A DNA stretch of 64,000 bases from DASXZH01 sp036502005 (GTDB lineage Bacteria; Armatimonadota; Fimbriimonadia; Fimbriimonadales; Fimbriimonadaceae), in the NCBI GenBank assembly GCA_036502005.1, contig DASXZH010000090.1, positions 62,001 through 126,000 of the forward strand, in the 5' to 3' direction. Under the pieces are notes generated by a model, which did no database searches, was not told the DNA's origin, and worked only from the letters and a program-made list of their open reading frames with translations. The position numbers and the translations under genes were made by a program. Numbering within the stretch: position 1 is the stretch's first letter; the number at the start of each line of letters is the position of its first letter. Below, in pieces: positions 34,077 to 42,064 of this stretch.

Positions 34077-34100
34077 ACCCCGCCTCAAATGAAGCGGGGT
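34077..34100 (-). terminator. Intrinsic terminator (minus strand)
   Basis: ACCCCGC/GCGGGGT stem with a 10-nt loop, directly followed on the minus strand by CTTTTTAATTT. Serves the gene ending at 34119. Confidence 0.85.
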
Positions 34101-34118
34101 TGTGGGTTGGAGGGTAGT

Positions 34119-34712
34119 TTAGTGGAAAGACGCGAGCTTCGTGCTCGTTGCCCCCAACGCCTGTGCGGCATCGTACATGGCTTGGTTCGAGATCCTATGA
34201 TAGTTAGCGTCCGCATCTTGGCCGTACTTGGCATCGATGTCGTCCATTACCTGCATATGGATCTTGTGGGTCACGGCCTTATCGAGGACGGTTCCGATCC
34301 AGAAAGTTCCATCCTTGTCCGTTCCCGCAGAAACGAGAGTGGCGGCCAGCTTCTTGCCCTTCATGTCTGCATCCGGCAGCTTAACGCCGGCAGCGGTGGC
34401 GATCTTTAGAGAATCGGCAACTACAAAGTTGAAAACTGTAACAAAGGACGTGACCTTGTCAGCGCCATATTGGTCGGTAAGCTTAGCAACTTCAGCCTTC
34501 GCCAACTTTTTGCCCAAGAGGTGGTTTAGTGCCTCGACCGTGCTGAAGTTCTCGGGGCCCCCGCCCGCTTGAACCAACGATGCCGTGACATTCAAAGCTG
34601 GATCGCCCATGTAAACCGGCCCGCCGTATCGGCTTTTCATATCCATAGTGTCTTGCGCAAAGCAAGCAGTTGTAAGCACGGCCGCCATGGCCGCAAAAAT
34701 CATCTTCTTCAT
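34119..34712 (-). CDS. Secreted protein of unknown function
   Basis: 197 residues with signal peptide (MKKMIFAAMAAVLTTACFA; an SD of GAGGAG lies before the ATG). The mature protein is mainly helical (ALNHLLGKKLAKAEVAKLTDQYG, given in part; FVTVFNFVVADSLKIATAAG), with His-Lys-Ile-His near residue 150. No known family recognised. Divergent from the SufR-like regulator at 34833; the 120-bp gap may hold its binding site. Confidence 0.7.
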   Translation of the reverse strand: MKKMIFAAMAAVLTTACFAQDTMDMKSRYGGPVYMGDPALNVTASLVQAGGGPENFSTVEALNHLLGKKLAKAEVAKLTDQYGADKVTSFVTVFNFVVADSLKIATAAGVKLPDADMKGKKLAATLVSAGTDKDGTFWIGTVLDKAVTHKIHMQVMDDIDAKYGQDADANYHRISNQAMYDAAQALGATSTKLASFH

Positions 34713-34832
34713 CGTTTTCTCCTCAAAAGGCGTTTGCCTGCGCCATTCTACGCGGTTGTTTCCGAATAAGTTAATAGTTTTATTGATTTATTATCTTTTC
34801 TTGTAAGATTGAGCCGTATATATAAGTAGTGC

Positions 34833-35498
34833 ATGCGATCTAACCAACGAGACTTGAGACTTGCCCAGAGCACAAAGGGCCGAATCGTGGCCCTATTAAG
34901 AACCGGGCCGCAAACTGTCCGCGCATTGGCGCAAGAACTTGGACTAACCGAAAACGCGGTTCGCACCCACCTTGCCGATTTGGACCGCGATAAGATCGTT
35001 CGCCAGGGCCCCGACCAAAAAGGGCACCGTAAACCTTTTCAAACTTTCGAGATCACGGAAGAAGCGGAGCATTCCTTTTCACGCGCTTATCCCGGTGTGC
35101 TAGAAACCCTGGTCGGGTTGTTAGAGACCAAACTTCCACCCGAAGAGCTAAATGAGATCCTCTGCCAGGTTGGCCGGAACCTCGCCGCCAGACACCCCGA
35201 AGTGGCTTATGGCTCCATCGAAGAGCGCGCCGAGAACGCGGTTACCAAGCTAAATGCCCTCGGAGGAAGCGGGCGCGTGGAAAAGGATGGAGAAGACCTG
35301 GTTATAAAAACAAACGGCTGCCCCCTGAAAGGGCTCACAGCAAAACACCCAAATTGCTGCTGCATAGCTGCATCCATGCTCGACCAGCTCATCGGAAGCG
35401 ATGTGAAGGATGAGTGCGAACACGGCCCAAATCCAAAATGTAGGTTCCGAGTGCCGATGCATGTTACATCTCCTGAAAGTCGGCGTACAGAAAAATAA
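34833..35498 (+). CDS. SufR-like Fe-S transcriptional regulator (HTH plus C-terminal cysteine cluster)
   Basis: 221 residues. N-terminal winged helix (STKGRIVALLRTGPQTVRAL, then AQELGLTENAVRTHLADLDRD; residues 13-52) of the ArsR/DeoR type. The C-terminus has conserved cysteines: NGCPLKG, then HPNCCC 12 residues on, then DECEHG and PKCRFRV. SufR-type regulators use such spaced cysteines to hold an Fe-S cluster and end in the same CxF motif. It probably controls Fe-S assembly or redox-related genes; no suf genes are in the window. TATATA lies 8 nt before the ATG. Stop and next ATG overlap by one base (TAATG). Confidence 0.75.
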   Translation: MRSNQRDLRLAQSTKGRIVALLRTGPQTVRALAQELGLTENAVRTHLADLDRDKIVRQGPDQKGHRKPFQTFEITEEAEHSFSRAYPGVLETLVGLLETKLPPEELNEILCQVGRNLAARHPEVAYGSIEERAENAVTKLNALGGSGRVEKDGEDLVIKTNGCPLKGLTAKHPNCCCIAASMLDQLIGSDVKDECEHGPNPKCRFRVPMHVTSPESRRTEK

Positions 35499-35926
35499 TG
35501 GATATTTCACGCTATAAGCTGTCACTGCTGGCCTCGGCAGGGATCGCGTTCGGACTTACAGGATGTGCAGGCAACGGAAGCATCGCCGTACCGATTATTT
35601 ATAACGGCACCTACAGCGGATCGTATACTGGCGCCAGCGGGGATAGCGGCACCATGTCTTTCACGGTCGATTCAATCGGAAGCATCACGGGAACTGTAAC
35701 CGATACCACTGTGAACCAAACGGGAACGATGGGCACCGCCAACATCGATAACAACGGCCATTTTTACGTGGCGGTTACTATTGGCAGCGCGTCGGATGTT
35801 TTCCAGGGCAACGTGTCCCTCAATAGTTCAAACCATATGGTGGGGACGATCACGGAAACTGGCGGCCAGAGCCAACAGGTTGTGGTCGACTTTGCTAAAA
35901 CTCAAGCAGCCGTTCGCCGGTCATAA
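35498..35926 (+). CDS. Small beta-rich lipoprotein
   Basis: 142 residues with lipobox LTGC (cysteine near residue 23) and a Gly/Ser/Thr-rich mature part of short strands (GTYSGSYTGASGDSG, SFTVDSIGSITGTVTD). Similar in layout to the lipoprotein at 24573-25025. Start codon overlaps the stop of the regulator gene (TAATG), so expression is coupled to it. Function unknown. Confidence 0.7.
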   Translation: MDISRYKLSLLASAGIAFGLTGCAGNGSIAVPIIYNGTYSGSYTGASGDSGTMSFTVDSIGSITGTVTDTTVNQTGTMGTANIDNNGHFYVAVTIGSASDVFQGNVSLNSSNHMVGTITETGGQSQQVVVDFAKTQAAVRRS

Positions 35927-35934
35927 TTGACTGA

Positions 35935-36585
35935 GTGAAGAAAGCTTTAATAGTTTGGGGCGGATGGGACGGCCATCAGCCAAAAGAAGTGGGAGAATTG
36001 TGCGCGGACATTCTGCGCACCCAGGATTTTGAGGTCATGCTCTCGCATGACCTCGCAGCTTTAACCGAGCAAGATTTGAACACGTTCAGCTTGCTGGTGC
36101 CGATCTGGACCATGGGAGAAATATCGCAGGACCAGGTGAAGGCGGTTGCGAAGGCCGTCGAAAGCGGCCTCGGTGTCGGTGGATGCCACGGGGGAATGTG
36201 CGACGCATTTCGCGGTTCGCCGGAATGGCATTTTATTACGGGCGCCCAGTGGGTCTCCCACCCCGGCGATGACGGTGTGGAGTATGACGTGCACATTACC
36301 GATCACTCGCATCCGATCACGGCCGGTCTCAGCGATTTTAAGGTGAAGAGTGAGCAGTATTATCTGCACACCGACCCGGCCAATAAGGTTTTGGCGACCA
36401 CCAAGTTCCCAGTCGCCGATGGCCCCCACGTCCCCAACGGCGAGTGCCACATCCCAGTGGTGTTCACACGCCTCTATGGAAAAGGGAAAGTGTTCTACTG
36501 CGCGCTTGGGCACCAAGCCGCCACCATCGCGTCAGGCGAGCCTTACGAGATCATGAAACGAGGGCTAGCTTGGGCTGCTAGGTAA
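35935..36585 (+). CDS. ThuA-like domain protein
   Basis: 216 residues covering one ThuA-like (glutamine-amidotransferase-like) domain: ALIVWGGWDGHQPKE, VPIWTMGEISQDQVKAVA, GGCHGGMCDAFRGSPEWHFITGAQW (in part) and KVFYCALGHQ near residue 190. ThuA proteins are linked to trehalose and other disaccharide catabolism in alphaproteobacteria; the reaction is not firmly known. Start is GTG; CATAAT ends 7 nt before it, which fits a leaderless message. Confidence 0.85.
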   Translation: MKKALIVWGGWDGHQPKEVGELCADILRTQDFEVMLSHDLAALTEQDLNTFSLLVPIWTMGEISQDQVKAVAKAVESGLGVGGCHGGMCDAFRGSPEWHFITGAQWVSHPGDDGVEYDVHITDHSHPITAGLSDFKVKSEQYYLHTDPANKVLATTKFPVADGPHVPNGECHIPVVFTRLYGKGKVFYCALGHQAATIASGEPYEIMKRGLAWAAR

Positions 36586-37158
36586 GTTTTACGCCTCAAA
36601 ATTTTGAATAGGCCCTTGCCCTCCTTTCCAAGTCCATAGATCCCGCCCTCAAGGGCGAGAAGGGCCTTTTCCAAAATTTAGTTACGACATTCGAGTTAGG
36701 ATTTTTTAAACATAAGCACAAACTCTGAGCTTCTGCTTCGGAGTTGGTCGATTCCCCAGTAGGGAACGTGGAAATGCAGCCCAACTTTCGCTATTTACAA
36801 CTTGATTTTGACCAGGTCCTTCCCTCCTTTCCAAGAGGGATCGAGGGAGGATGAACAAAGGGCATTAGGCCGTAAGTTGTCCGGTGGAATAATCGCGCGG
36901 GTAGGGAACCTTATGAATCCCTTGCCTCATCCAGTCCCAATAGGCGAATTAAGCCCACTCAGGCCTTCCCAGTGCTACAAACCGCTCCCGAGAGGAGAGG
37001 TGGTGTCCATTCCATTCGGAGGGGGTGCAAGGGGGAAACCCGTCCGATGACTCGTGCGGACCGGGTGCCCCTTTAAGTGGAGTGAGGTACGAACCGGGAG
37101 AGGCTCGAGGAACAAGACTGGGAACTGGGTTCCGAAAAACCTAATAATTTCCCGGACC
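36586..37158. repeat. Intergenic repeat cluster
   Basis: No gene seen. Directly after thuA-like, 36598-36617 and 36660-36679 form a long imperfect inverted repeat (AAATTTTG..AGGCCCTT against AAGGGCC..CAAAATTT). Later come a CTCCCGAGAGGAGAGG unit (family B, 36985-37001), a family C unit (37028-37080: AAGGGGGAAACC .. TGCCCCTTTAAGTGG), and GAACCGGGAGAGGCTCGAGG (37091-37110), the second half of family B. The same families recur at 46.6, 48.8, 49.5 and 54.7 kb. Confidence 0.7.
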
Positions 37159-38274
37159 TTAAACGACGGCCTTCTCCTTTTCCGCAAAAGTAAAGCTTTC
37201 TTCCGGCATCGCAGCCGGCCTTTCCACGCCGCTCGTTAGAGCAATAAACTTGTTCCCCTCCGAAGACTCCTGGAAGGACTGCATCACGTCCAGAACGTGA
37301 TAGCAAAGGTCGCCGCTGGCGCGAGCCGTCCGCTTGTGCTCGAAAGCGGAAGCCAAATCGGCAACGCCAACTCCGCGGCTGTTTTCTTCATAGCCGAAGG
37401 CGAGGGGCACATCCTCCCACTCGTTGGCTTTCGGGCTAAACACCTTCACGGGGCCGCCAAACGAGTTGGGGTCAGGCAGGCTCAAGGAGCCTTCGGTTCC
37501 GTGGATCTCAAGCAGAGGCACGTTCGCGCGCCAAGTGTCAAAGCTCGTAATAATCGTCCCAACCGCGCCCCCGGCGAATTCCATCAGCCCCGTTAAGTGA
37601 GTGGGCGTATCCACCAAGATCGACTGGCCCTTCAGCGGCTCGGAGCCGATCATGCGTTCCGCTATCGAGATGCTTGTCATTCCAGCCAAACGTTTTACGC
37701 CGCCCAAAAGCGAAACAAGGGCGGTAATGTAATACGGCCCCATATCGAGCATGGGCCCGCCCCCAATCTTATAGAAAAACTCCGGTGACGGATGCCAATT
37801 TTCCGGTCCATGGCCCATCATGAAGGCCGTTGCCGAAACGGGCCGGCCGATGGCCCCCTCATCAATCAGTTTTCGGCAGGTTTGCAAACCCGCACCCAGA
37901 AAAGTATCCGGCGCTCCGCCAACCAAGAGCCCTTTGCTTTTGGCCAGATCCATCGTCTGCTTTCCTTCAGCTCGGTTAATCCCCAAAGGCTTTTCCGTGT
38001 AAACATGCTTGCCATGGTTCAATGCCGCATCGTTAATGGCCGCGTGAGCCTTGGGAATGGTGAGGTTGATGACGATTTGGACGTCCGGATCATTAAGCAG
38101 ATCCTCCACCGAAAGCCCCTTGGGAATCTGATATTCCGCCGCTTTCGATTTGGCCCTTTCGAGGTCCAAATCCGCACAGGCAACGAGTTCTAGGTTAGAG
38201 AATCTTTTGCAATTTTGAAAGTAAATGCCGCTTATATTTCCGCAGCCTATAACGCCGACGCCATAACGAGCCAT
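37159..38274 (-). CDS. Gfo/Idh/MocA-family NAD(P)-dependent oxidoreductase
   Basis: 371 residues from ATG at 38274 (another ATG at 38280 adds two residues; TAATCT lies 7 nt before 38274, favouring it). Rossmann motif VGVIGCGNISGIYFQN at the N-terminus, the EKP motif (HVYTEKPLGINRAEGK near residue 93) carrying the catalytic Lys, and GGGPMLDMGPYY near 165. These enzymes oxidise or reduce sugars, inositols or sugar-nucleotide relatives. Fits the carbohydrate context; substrate unknown. Confidence 0.9.
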   Translation of the reverse strand: MARYGVGVIGCGNISGIYFQNCKRFSNLELVACADLDLERAKSKAAEYQIPKGLSVEDLLNDPDVQIVINLTIPKAHAAINDAALNHGKHVYTEKPLGINRAEGKQTMDLAKSKGLLVGGAPDTFLGAGLQTCRKLIDEGAIGRPVSATAFMMGHGPENWHPSPEFFYKIGGGPMLDMGPYYITALVSLLGGVKRLAGMTSISIAERMIGSEPLKGQSILVDTPTHLTGLMEFAGGAVGTIITSFDTWRANVPLLEIHGTEGSLSLPDPNSFGGPVKVFSPKANEWEDVPLAFGYEENSRGVGVADLASAFEHKRTARASGDLCYHVLDVMQSFQESSEGNKFIALTSGVERPAAMPEESFTFAEKEKAVV

Positions 38275-38301
38275 GAGCATTAGATTACTTCAAGAGTAAC
38301 G

Positions 38302-38481
38302 AGTGACGGGTGATGGGTTTGGAAGGTGATTAATGACGTGTGACGTGTTCCGCGTGACGCGTTGGAGAAGGACAGCCATTGATAAAGCTCCCTTGACGAT
38401 ACGCAGACCGGCTCGACTTGCGGGCGGGTAACTTCGCAGATCAACATTTAACTCATCGCCCGTCACTCGTCACCCGTCACA
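38302..38481. repeat. Degenerate 7-bp tandem repeats
   Basis: TGACGGG, TGATGGG and further diverged heptamers from 38304 onward, then CGTCACT, CGTCACC, CGTCACA at 38461-38481 in the opposite sense. The two tracts are inverted with respect to each other and could pair. They fill most of the gap between the oxidoreductase and guanylate-kinase-like genes. Confidence 0.65.
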
Positions 38482-38526
38482 CCGTAGAGACTTAACGCAT
38501 CCCTAGGCCGTCTTGGACATCGGAAA

Positions 38527-39150
38527 ATGGACGACAGGCATTCGGCAGGACCTAAACCGTTGCTCATCGTCGTGTCTGGGCCAAGTGGGGCGGGCAAAAA
38601 AACCTTCCTAGATCACATAACGGCAAAGTTCCCCGAGGTCAAGCGGGTCACCACCTACACAACTCGCCTTCCAAGAGAAAACGAGGTCGACGGTGTTGAC
38701 TACCGATTCATCAGCGGCGACGATTTCGACGAAAAAGTCCAACTCGGCGAAATCTTCGAAAGCACACGCACCTATGGCGACTACCAATACGGCTCGCCGC
38801 TGGACCTCATCGCAACCAAAAACACTGCCCCCCTTCTTGTCGAACTCGACGTAAAGGGCATGTCCCGGCTCAGGATCCTCAGCGCCCGAAGGGTCGCCAG
38901 TGTGTTTGTAATGCCACCAAGTATCGATGAACTCATGAAGCGCATCGTCGCCCGCACTGGCGAGCTTCCCGCCAACCTGGCGAGCAGAATCAGCACCGCC
39001 GATCAGCAACTGGATTACGCCTGGGGCTTCGACTACATCCTTGTCAACAGCGAGCTATCCCAGTTTCTTGCCGATGCAGAAGCTGTCGTCCGAGCCCAAC
39101 TCGCTCACCAAAAAGGTATCGAGCACATGTTCGCCCGAATCCACAGCTAG
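38527..39150 (+). CDS. Guanylate kinase-like protein with altered Walker A
   Basis: 207 residues, the normal guanylate kinase length. P-loop VVSGPSGAGKKTFLDHI near residue 12, the GMP-binding pattern TTRLPRENEVDGVDYRFI near 45, YQYGSPLD near 80 (canonical YGT) and DYILVNS near 177. The family consensus is GAGKST; here Lys replaces the Ser that normally follows the P-loop Lys and helps bind magnesium, although Thr is next. It could be the genome's functional Gmk, or a diverged paralogue with another role. Stop overlaps the convergent GH44 stop by 4 bp (CTAG). Confidence 0.75.
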   Translation: MDDRHSAGPKPLLIVVSGPSGAGKKTFLDHITAKFPEVKRVTTYTTRLPRENEVDGVDYRFISGDDFDEKVQLGEIFESTRTYGDYQYGSPLDLIATKNTAPLLVELDVKGMSRLRILSARRVASVFVMPPSIDELMKRIVARTGELPANLASRISTADQQLDYAWGFDYILVNSELSQFLADAEAVVRAQLAHQKGIEHMFARIHS

Positions 39151-41510
39151 CGCGCCTTTCCTGTTGTTGGCCAACTCACCGAATCGACGTAGCAGGTTCC
39201 TGTCCAAGCCACGCTTGAGTCGAACTCAACGCCTAATTCATATAGAGGCGTTACAGCGTTGGTTGGCACCGTCACCGTAATCGTGTTCCAAGCGTTGGTC
39301 TTGAGCGCGCTTAGGGCCGTATAGGTCCCCGTAAAGGTCCATCCCCCGCTCGCGCCTTGCTGAACGTACGGCTGGATAGCCGATAGCAAGCAGCCTGATG
39401 GAATCCAAACGTGAAATGTTACGGTCGCGCCGGCCGGAGCGGTAGGCGAAAGAACATAAGCATTTTGGCTATCAGATTTCGTTGCCGTGATCGGCACCGC
39501 AAGCGACTGATATCCAACGAAATGTTCGGTTGCAGAGGTAGCGGGCGTCCCCACCAAGCCTCCGGATGTGGTCCAGCCCTGTGCGCTGGTTTCAAAGTTG
39601 TATTGCGAAGTGTCCGGATTTGCCCCCATCGGCGTGGCTGCTGCCGCCGCAGAAGGAGCGGAAGGGCCGACGGGATCAACCGCCTCAACCTTGTAGTAGT
39701 AAGTCGTTCCGTTGGTTACTGCGGTATCGGTGTAAGTGGGAACATAGACGATTCCCAAAACCGAATACCCCGTCGTCGCACCAGCGGTCGTGCTTCGGTA
39801 AACGCGGTAGTAGGTCGCACCGGCTCCGCCCGTCCAATTCACCGTAGTTTTCCCATTGTAGCCATAAGCTGCAATCGCGGCGATTGGGCCTGGCTTCGTT
39901 TCTGCCACCGTAGACGGCGGCAAGACGAATATCGTTACGCTCTGCGCGGGGACCGTTCCAGCCAAAACCGAGTTCCTCACGATCAAATCCACGTTTCGCC
40001 GAATCAAGTTCGCCGGAGTAAGTTGCCAAACTTGGGCCGTGTTGTTTCCTACGAAATGCAGCAGGTTGATATTCACATTAGCCTGCGTCAAAACCTTATT
40101 GATGACCGTGATGGTAAGCGAACCATCGGCAGTTCGCGTTGCCGCGTAGCTGGTGAGATTGTTCGGGCTCATGGTGGTTCCCGTATCGCTCACGCTCACA
40201 TCGCCGAAACCATGGTTGAGACCATCGTAGTTGCGATACATCTTCATCGCCTTATACGTCGGTGTAGAAGGGTCAGGCGTGGTCCAGCGTGTGGCAAGGT
40301 TGACACCTTGCCAACCCAGAATGCCGTCGATGTCGGCCTGAGCCGTTGCGCCGCTCATATAGGGCTCAGCGCCCCAATTGTATTCCGTGATGCCAATGAG
40401 AGTGCCTGGGTAGTAGCTGTTCACCCATGCCTTCATTCTGGGGATAAGATCGATATCCGTATTAATCCACGACTGTTCCACATAAGTTGGATCCCAAAGG
40501 GATCGAGTTGATGAGTTCCGGATGGCTAAGGCTGCTGGCGAACAGTCATTGCTGTTCGACCCATCTTGCGGATAAATGTGAAGGCTAAGCACGTCCAAAG
40601 TGCGTCGTTTGGAGGTCGCATCTGAAGCCGCAATCGACTTCAGCAAGTATGGAATGTAATCCATATTGTTGTGCGCCGCGCGGTCGCTGGTGCCGCCCGT
40701 TTGTTGGTCATATCCGCTTTCAAAATAGCCGCTCCAACCCCATTCCTCGGGGCCAACAACTAAAGCGCTTGGATCCTCGTTCTTAACTGCTGCTCCGTAG
40801 TTGAGAATGTCACCCAAAACTTCGTCCATCTTGGCGCCCACCGGATGCACATCGCGGTGGCTGGAGAACCAGATGCTGGGTTCATTATCCATCAAGTAAT
40901 ACTTGACGCCGCCTTTGGCGGCCGTGCCCCACTTGGTAACCATGTGTGTGATCCAAGGCTGCTGAAAAGCCACGTCGGATGGAACGTCGGCATCGTTAGG
41001 ATCGTTGCCCGTTATAAATGGGTGGCCCGTCTTTGTGGAGATTCCGTTGCCTGCATCCGCATCCCACTCATCAGTCGCAGTTTGGGGGCCGTATTTGGCA
41101 ACCGAAAACGAAGATATAGTTGCGCGGTTGGTTCCGAGTTTTGCAACCCATCCAATCGTCGGAATCGTGATCATCGTCTGCGCGTTTGCACCCTCATCGC
41201 CCTGGATGAAAGCATCTCCTCGGTATCCGGCTACGGCGCTTGCGTCGCCAATGCTCTCAAAAAAATAGTCTGCGCAGCGGTTATCGGCGTTGATGTTCCA
41301 GTTGTATCGCGTCATCGGATCGCCGCCCAAGCGGTTTAGAGTGGCGCCCAGGTCAATAAGTTGGGCCTGGGTAGCGTATGCAACGCCGTAAATCAATGGG
41401 TTTATGGCTTGCCTGTTGGCCGTGGCGTCCACCGTAAACGTGTAGGTTTGAGCCAGCGAAGTAGTCGATAGCACCGTCAAGAAAGCAAGAAACGCAAGAC
41501 TCTTACGCAT
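39147..41510 (-). CDS. Secreted GH44 endoglucanase/xyloglucanase with FN3 and CBM-like domains
   Basis: 787 residues from ATG at 41510, chosen because it gives a signal peptide (MRKSLAFLAFLTVLSTTSLA). GH44 signatures: AINPLIYGVAYA and LNRLGGDPMTRYNWN near residues 30-65, YLMDNEPSIW near 209 (acid/base Glu) and LIGITEYNWGAEP near 374 (nucleophile Glu). Then a fibronectin type III domain (about 545-625) and a C-terminal jelly-roll-like carbohydrate-binding region (YNFETSAQGWTTSGG to the end). GH44 enzymes cut beta-1,4-glucan and xyloglucan. Together with GH3, GH31 and GH36 this suggests use of xyloglucan or galactomannan-type hemicellulose. Confidence 0.92.
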   Translation of the reverse strand: MRKSLAFLAFLTVLSTTSLAQTYTFTVDATANRQAINPLIYGVAYATQAQLIDLGATLNRLGGDPMTRYNWNINADNRCADYFFESIGDASAVAGYRGDAFIQGDEGANAQTMITIPTIGWVAKLGTNRATISSFSVAKYGPQTATDEWDADAGNGISTKTGHPFITGNDPNDADVPSDVAFQQPWITHMVTKWGTAAKGGVKYYLMDNEPSIWFSSHRDVHPVGAKMDEVLGDILNYGAAVKNEDPSALVVGPEEWGWSGYFESGYDQQTGGTSDRAAHNNMDYIPYLLKSIAASDATSKRRTLDVLSLHIYPQDGSNSNDCSPAALAIRNSSTRSLWDPTYVEQSWINTDIDLIPRMKAWVNSYYPGTLIGITEYNWGAEPYMSGATAQADIDGILGWQGVNLATRWTTPDPSTPTYKAMKMYRNYDGLNHGFGDVSVSDTGTTMSPNNLTSYAATRTADGSLTITVINKVLTQANVNINLLHFVGNNTAQVWQLTPANLIRRNVDLIVRNSVLAGTVPAQSVTIFVLPPSTVAETKPGPIAAIAAYGYNGKTTVNWTGGAGATYYRVYRSTTAGATTGYSVLGIVYVPTYTDTAVTNGTTYYYKVEAVDPVGPSAPSAAAAATPMGANPDTSQYNFETSAQGWTTSGGLVGTPATSATEHFVGYQSLAVPITATKSDSQNAYVLSPTAPAGATVTFHVWIPSGCLLSAIQPYVQQGASGGWTFTGTYTALSALKTNAWNTITVTVPTNAVTPLYELGVEFDSSVAWTGTCYVDSVSWPTTGKAR

Positions 41511-41641
41511 AAATGAAACCCCTTCAAAGCAGTTGTTCCCGGTGCCCCACCGGCTAACCCTCATGATACAACCAGTTTGCGTTTGGACGGCCCAGGACAC
41601 GCAATTGTTCCTGGCTTTCTGGCGTAGGATTACAAATAGCC

Positions 41642-41893
41642 ATGGCCTGTACACATTTAAACCAAATCCACGTTGTGACTCCTAGTGCGCTAGGATGCGA
41701 AGAATGCATAAAGTTGGGAGACACCTGGGTGCACCTTCGGATCTGCCTTAGTTGCGGCAATGTCGCCTGTTGCGACAGTTCCAAAAACAAGCACGCTACC
41801 AAGCATTTTAAAGCGACTGACCACGCCGTCATGCAGTCTTTCGAGCCCGGCGAAGACTGGCGTTGGTGCTACATCGATCAGGAATACGTTTAA
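41642..41893 (+). CDS. UBP-type zinc finger protein
   Basis: 83 residues making up one ZnF-UBP domain: TH and CEECIKLGDTWVHLRICLSC (in parts), GNVACCDSSKNKHATKHF, DHAVMQSF, DWRWCYIDQ. The Cys and His ligands for zinc are all present. In eukaryotes the domain binds the C-terminus of ubiquitin; free-standing bacterial versions are common but their ligand is unknown. Divergent from GH44. Confidence 0.88.
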   Translation: MACTHLNQIHVVTPSALGCEECIKLGDTWVHLRICLSCGNVACCDSSKNKHATKHFKATDHAVMQSFEPGEDWRWCYIDQEYV

Positions 41894-41909
41894 GCGCAGG
41901 GCGCCTGAT

Positions 41910-42047
41910 ATGTGAAAAGTGAAAGGTGATAAGAGAGATATATAGAAAAGGGATCCGAGCCCTTCCCTCCTGTGCGGAGCAGAGGGGGAAGGGTTGGGAT
42001 GGGGGTTCCGAAGTTTCCCCTATCACGTATCACTTTTCACTTATCAC
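41910..42047. repeat. Inverted pair of heptamer tracts around a GC-rich hairpin
   Basis: TGAAAAG, TGAAAGG, TGATAAG (41913-41933) and, opposite in sense, CTATCAC, GTATCAC, TTTTCAC, TTATCAC (42020-42047). Between them CCCTTCCCTCC .. GGGGGAAGGG can pair. The whole 138 bp can fold into one long stem. Confidence 0.6.
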
Positions 42048-42064
42048 TCGAGCGAAGCTCGTTA

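Noticed and set aside
36596..36784. Small open frames in the gap after the ThuA-like gene
   Set aside because: They overlap palindromic repeats on both strands, have no start signals, and their products resemble no protein.
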